A stretch of 9,033 bases of DNA from Acidimicrobiia bacterium (lineage in GTDB: Bacteria > Actinomycetota > Acidimicrobiia > Spongiisociales > SHLN01): assembly GCA_013043085.1 (NCBI GenBank), contig JABDOU010000135.1, forward strand, positions 1 to 9,033, read 5' to 3'. The stretch's first letter is position 1, and every line of letters begins with the position of its first letter. The translations under genes were made by a program, and so were the position numbers. Shown here piece by piece: positions 6,284-9,033 of the stretch. The notes beneath the pieces are model-generated. The model worked only from the letters and a program-made list of their open reading frames with translations, was not told the DNA's origin and searched no databases.

Positions 6284-8001
6284 GACAAATCGTCTTTGCT
6301 CAAGATCACAATATCGTTTGATCCGCCTGCCGGGACCATCGGAAATACCATCTCGTCGGGATCGACCCGTGCTTCGACGATCACTGGCCGATCGTTGATG
6401 GAATTGGCCTTCTCCAGGACCGGGGCAACCTCTTCAGCCGTTTCGGCTCGAAACCCGGCACAACCCATCGCCTCGGCCAATTTGACGTAGTCGGGCGTAT
6501 GGTCGGTCAATTCGGATGCCGAGAATCGTTCGTTATAGAAGATCCGCTGCCACTGGCGGACCATGCCAAGATTGTGATTGTTGATGATGAGTACTTTGAC
6601 CGGAATACCTTCCGTCGAGGCGCAGATCATCTCCTGCATCGTCATCTGGAAGCAGCCGTCACCGTCGATCGCCCAGACATTCTCGTCGGGCATTCCCATC
6701 TTGGCGCCGATGGCGGCAGGCACCGCAAACCCCATTGTGCCTGCTCCTCCCGAGTTGATCCACGTGCGAGGCTTGGTGTACTTCCAGAGTTGAGCTGCCC
6801 ACATCTGATGCTGGCCGACTCCCGCAACCACGATTGCGTCGCCGCCGGTCGTCTTGAAGAGCTCCTCGATGACATACTGAGGCTTGAGGAGACCTCCCGG
6901 CTCCTGCTCGTACGACGAGATCGGGTGAGCCGATTTCCACCCTGACAAGGTCTCCATCCACTCAGTTCTGGTCGGGGCCGTTCCGGTTCCGAGCACCTTG
7001 GCAAGCCGTTCATCGAGTTGACGCAGCACGGTCCGGGCGTCACCGACGATGGGCACATCTGCCTTTCGAATCTTCCCGATTTCGGCCGGATCGATATCGA
7101 CGTGAATGATTTTGGCGCCCGTTGCGAAATGAGACGGATCTCCGGTCACCCTGTCATCGAATCGGGCGCCGATCGCTATGAGGAGGTCTGATTTCTGCAT
7201 CGCCGTGATTGCTGAGTAGAAACCGTGCATCCCTGGCATCCCGAGATGAAGGGCATGGGTGTCAGGGAAGGCACCCCGGGCCATCAACGTTGTCACAACA
7301 GGGAGGTTTGCCCTCTCGGCGAAGGTCAGCAGTTCGGCGTGAGCTCCCGAAGCAATGATCCCGCCGCCCGCATACAGCACGGGTCGCTGCGATTGCTGGA
7401 TCAACTCGATGGCGCTCTTGACCTGAAGAGGATGGCCCGTGGTAGTTGGTTTGTAGCCAGGGAGGTCAACAATTCCGGTGGGGTCGTGCCAGACAACCTC
7501 GGTGTTCAGAATGTCCTTCGGGAGGTCCACCAACACGGGACCGGGCCGTCCCGTCGAGGCGAGATGGAAGGCTTCGTGAATGACGTCCGGAATTTCAGCC
7601 GCATCGGTCACCAGATAATTGTGTTTGGTCGTTGGCATCGTGATACCCCAGGTGTGGGCTTCCTGGAAAGCATCGTTGCCGATGGCAGTTGTCGGCACCT
7701 GGCCGGTTATCGCGAGGATGGGAATTGAATCCATATACGCGTTTGCGAGCGAGGTCACGAGATTGGTCGCTCCTGGTCCGCTTGTGGCGATGCAGACGCC
7801 TACGCGGCCCGTCGCCTGGGCGTAACCCTCCGCCATGTGACCGGCTCCTTGCTCATGGCGTGCCAGGACGTGTCTGATCTTGCTGTCGTATAGCGGGTCA
7901 TAGGCCGGGAGAATGGCTCCGCCCGGGTGTCCGAACATGACTTCCACGCCCTCGAATTCGAGAGCCTTGATGAGCGCCTGGGAAATGCTTATTCGTTCCA
8001 C
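6280..8001 (-). CDS. ilvB: Acetolactate synthase large (catalytic) subunit
   Basis: ThDP-, FAD- and Mg-dependent enzyme that condenses two pyruvates to 2-acetolactate, or pyruvate with 2-oxobutyrate; the first common step of branched-chain amino acid synthesis. The 573 residues have the standard three domains. The N-terminal Pyr domain has GHPGGAILPAYD and catalytic Glu50 in RHEQGAGHMAEGYA, then TSGPGATNL. The middle FAD-linked domain has AGGGI and IGARFDDRVTG. The C-terminal PP domain has the ThDP/Mg motif GDGCFQMTMQE (from about residue 445) through INNHNLGMVRQWQ. VGQHQMWAAQ and NSGGAGTMGFAVPAAIGA are also typical of anabolic AHAS rather than catabolic AlsS, and the adjacent ilvN confirms this. 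The start is GTG at 8001 with a modest AGG at 8008-8010 on the plus strand. It is the first gene of the operon, divergent from the gene starting at 8252. Confidence 0.97.
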   Translation of the reverse strand: MERISISQALIKALEFEGVEVMFGHPGGAILPAYDPLYDSKIRHVLARHEQGAGHMAEGYAQATGRVGVCIATSGPGATNLVTSLANAYMDSIPILAITGQVPTTAIGNDAFQEAHTWGITMPTTKHNYLVTDAAEIPDVIHEAFHLASTGRPGPVLVDLPKDILNTEVVWHDPTGIVDLPGYKPTTTGHPLQVKSAIELIQQSQRPVLYAGGGIIASGAHAELLTFAERANLPVVTTLMARGAFPDTHALHLGMPGMHGFYSAITAMQKSDLLIAIGARFDDRVTGDPSHFATGAKIIHVDIDPAEIGKIRKADVPIVGDARTVLRQLDERLAKVLGTGTAPTRTEWMETLSGWKSAHPISSYEQEPGGLLKPQYVIEELFKTTGGDAIVVAGVGQHQMWAAQLWKYTKPRTWINSGGAGTMGFAVPAAIGAKMGMPDENVWAIDGDGCFQMTMQEMICASTEGIPVKVLIINNHNLGMVRQWQRIFYNERFSASELTDHTPDYVKLAEAMGCAGFRAETAEEVAPVLEKANSINDRPVIVEARVDPDEMVFPMVPAGGSNDIVILSKDDLS

Positions 8002-8073
8002 GTGTTGACCTGCTTGTCGTCCTGATGCCCGGTATGTGGCCGGGTTGTTGCTGCGGTGTTCAGCGTATCGGCT

Positions 8074-8169
8074 TCAACTTATTGGATGCGGTGCCAAATA
8101 GAAACCAAAACCGTAAGGAAACGCCGGGACACCCACCGCGTGTTGCACGTGCACCGGTCGCGCCGGCAT
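8074..8169 (-). other. Candidate leader ORF upstream of ilvB (31 codons)
   Basis: A short minus-strand ORF runs from ATG (8169) to TGA (8074), inside the ilvB leader. Its product begins MPARPVHVQHAVGVP and then has an aromatic run (FPYGFGFYL). It holds four Val, one Leu and one Ile, but no uninterrupted Val/Leu/Ile codon run like those of classic ilv attenuators. It starts about 20 nt after the TATACT box. No strong ribosome site and no clear terminator/antiterminator pair follow it, so this is a weak candidate. Confidence 0.2.
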
Positions 8170-8189
8170 GCGCTTCTGCGGCGAATTCC

Positions 8190-8195
8190 AGTATA
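8190..8195 (-). promoter_or_regulatory. Possible -10 box for the ilvB operon
   Basis: TATACT on the minus strand is close to the TATAAT consensus and faces ilvB, about 190 bp upstream of its start. No good -35 hexamer is seen 17-18 bp further upstream, which is common in actinobacteria. If used, the transcript would carry a leader of about 180 nt containing the short ORF at 8074-8169 and a 5-bp stem-loop at 8028-8044 (CCCGG/CCGGG). Confidence 0.3.
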
Positions 8196-8209
8196 CGACC
8201 GGCTGGTCG
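8196..8209. repeat. Short inverted repeat in the divergent intergenic region
   Basis: CGACC (8196-8200) and GGTCG (8205-8209) form an inverted repeat with a 4-nt spacer, directly next to the TATACT box. A second perfect palindrome, TGCACGTGCA, lies at 8144-8153. Either could be a regulator site between the divergent genes, but both are short enough to arise by chance in GC-rich DNA. Confidence 0.25.
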
Positions 8210-8236
8210 GCGGCTCCGTTGGGTCCGAACCCCGGC

Positions 8237-8242
8237 TAATTT
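8237..8242 (+). promoter_or_regulatory. Possible -10 box of the rightmost gene, suggesting a leaderless start
   Basis: TAATTT (TANNNT form) ends 9 nt before the ATG at 8252, and there is no Shine-Dalgarno sequence in between (GGTCTGTCC). This spacing would start transcription at or just before the ATG, as in the leaderless mRNAs common in actinobacteria. No clear -35 is visible. Confidence 0.35.
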
Positions 8243-8251
8243 GGTCTGTCC

Positions 8252-9033
8252 ATGTACGAGCACATTCCCGCCGAACTCTTGATTCCTGCGCTCGAGGCCG
8301 GTCGAGCTGCACTCCGTGACATGGATGAGGACGATGTCCCCAACAAGCTGAGGAAGGTGGTCGCCTATTCGGGTGGTTCGCTTCCGCCCCCGCTGGCGCG
8401 ATCGCTATCGCAGGCCCTGGACGACGACTCGCAACTTCGGTCAGAGGCGCTCGAGCAGTGGAAGGGTGCCGATTTGGCGGCTTCCGGTTCTGTTGGTGCT
8501 TCTGCCTTGTATTTGATCCGACCCGAGAACTGGCAGTTTCTGTTGGGAAAAGTCGTCGCTCGCCACGAAGCGATGTCGGCTCAGGCCGAGGTCGAGGATC
8601 TGACCGGCCGCCTGGCCCAGGCCGAGAAAGAAGCTGCGGAGGGAAAACGGAGGGTAGGTGAACTTCGCCAGGAACTGTCGAAGGCTCGACGGAATTCGAA
8701 ACGTCCAAAGAAGGAGCCGCAACGACCCATCAATGCGTCTCGACTCGAGGACAAGATCAAGTCCCTGGAACGGGCCAGGGATGAAGCTGAAAGGTCGCAT
8801 GCAGCACTCGCCGACAGGGCCAAACAGACAGAGACGAAACTGCGTCAGGCGCGCACAGAGAGGGCCGAAGTGCTCAAGAAGTTCGAGGCAGCGGGTGGTA
8901 TCGGGTGGGGGAGCGGTGATCCGATCGTACTGGCGCGCCACCTCGACGATGTTGCCTCGGTCGTCGCCGGTTCGCGGGTCGCCGAGTACTTCCGTGAAAC
9001 CATGGGATTCGAGCCAGGTCCGTGGAAGCTACC
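8252..9033 (+). CDS. N-terminal part of a probable NYN-domain (putative RNase) protein with coiled coil; 3' end outside the window
   Basis: The frame is open from ATG 8252 to the window end, giving 260 complete codons with no stop. Residues 1-75 (MYEHIPAELLIPALEAGRA, then VPNKLRKVVAYSGGSLPPPLARSLSQALDDDSQLRSEAL) resemble the helical N-terminal region of actinobacterial proteins annotated as NYN-domain or RNA-binding. A charged coiled coil follows in two blocks, about 108-140 and 165-212. They are separated by a basic linker (RRNSKRPKKEPQRP), which could touch nucleic acid. The stretch after it (GGIGWGSGDPIVLARHLDDVAS) is not recognised. In those relatives a PIN-like NYN nuclease domain follows the coiled coil; here it would lie beyond 9033, so the nuclease assignment is inference. 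Several long minus-strand frames overlap this region, but the plus-strand protein with heptad-like charge patterning is the convincing one. It is divergent from ilvB. Confidence 0.7.
   Translation, partial: MYEHIPAELLIPALEAGRAALRDMDEDDVPNKLRKVVAYSGGSLPPPLARSLSQALDDDSQLRSEALEQWKGADLAASGSVGASALYLIRPENWQFLLGKVVARHEAMSAQAEVEDLTGRLAQAEKEAAEGKRRVGELRQELSKARRNSKRPKKEPQRPINASRLEDKIKSLERARDEAERSHAALADRAKQTETKLRQARTERAEVLKKFEAAGGIGWGSGDPIVLARHLDDVASVVAGSRVAEYFRETMGFEPGPWKL

Noticed and set aside
7225..7728. Plus-strand open frame of 167 codons
   Set aside because: Antisense to ilvB, which shows continuous AHAS motifs.
8002..8251. T-box riboswitch upstream of ilvB
   Set aside because: No T-box-like conserved core and no strong terminator stem were found; the region is also short for one.
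8079..8941. Long minus-strand open frames (8079-8708 and 8441-8941)
   Set aside because: They lie opposite the plus-strand frame from 8252, which has coiled-coil patterning and family resemblance. The minus products are Arg/Pro/Ser-rich, as expected for antisense of GC-rich coding DNA.
1..9033. Mobile elements, CRISPR, tRNA or rRNA genes, toxin-antitoxin or defence systems
   Set aside because: No transposase or integrase motif, no regularly spaced repeats, and no RNA gene signature were seen on either strand. The one direct repeat pair is coding and in frame.

Overview
The window looks like a chromosomal segment of an actinomycetote, probably close to the Acidimicrobiia. This is inferred from four things. 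The DNA is GC-rich but not extremely so. GTG and TTG starts are frequent. There is an RskA-type anti-sigma factor and a partial gene resembling actinobacterial NYN-domain proteins. The lipoprotein also carries a Thr-rich linker of the kind common in exported proteins of that class. No mobile element, tRNA, rRNA or CRISPR array was seen.

Left part, plus strand (1-3627): the 3' end of a helical, repeat-containing protein of unknown function, whose 145-bp repeat occurs twice; a strong hairpin; a lipoprotein with an amicyanin-like type 1 copper site; an ECF sigma factor; its membrane-bound zinc-type anti-sigma factor (RskA-like, ATGA overlap); and a small MscS-type mechanosensitive channel. The sigma/anti-sigma pair sits directly behind the copper lipoprotein. 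It resembles a SigK-RskA module controlling envelope proteins, although the actual targets cannot be read from the sequence.

Middle part, minus strand (8001 down to 3646): a compact branched-chain amino acid operon, ilvB-ilvN-ilvC-leuB. It encodes the two acetolactate synthase subunits, ketol-acid reductoisomerase and 3-isopropylmalate dehydrogenase. All catalytic motifs checked are intact and the gaps are short (4-bp overlap, 31 bp, 15 bp). It converges on the MscS gene with only 18 bp between the stops. The remaining steps (ilvD, ilvE, leuA, leuCD) are not in the window.

Right part (8002-9033): a 250-bp divergent intergenic region holds a possible ilvB promoter, a 31-codon candidate leader ORF and several small palindromes. 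It is followed by the 5' part of a plus-strand gene whose N-terminal region and coiled coil resemble actinobacterial NYN-domain (putative RNase) proteins. That gene runs off the window.

Most of the window is ordinary core metabolism. The parts that merit a second look are the helical repeat protein with its near-identical internal repeat, the cupredoxin/ECF/RskA cluster with its uncertain sigma start, and the ilvB leader.
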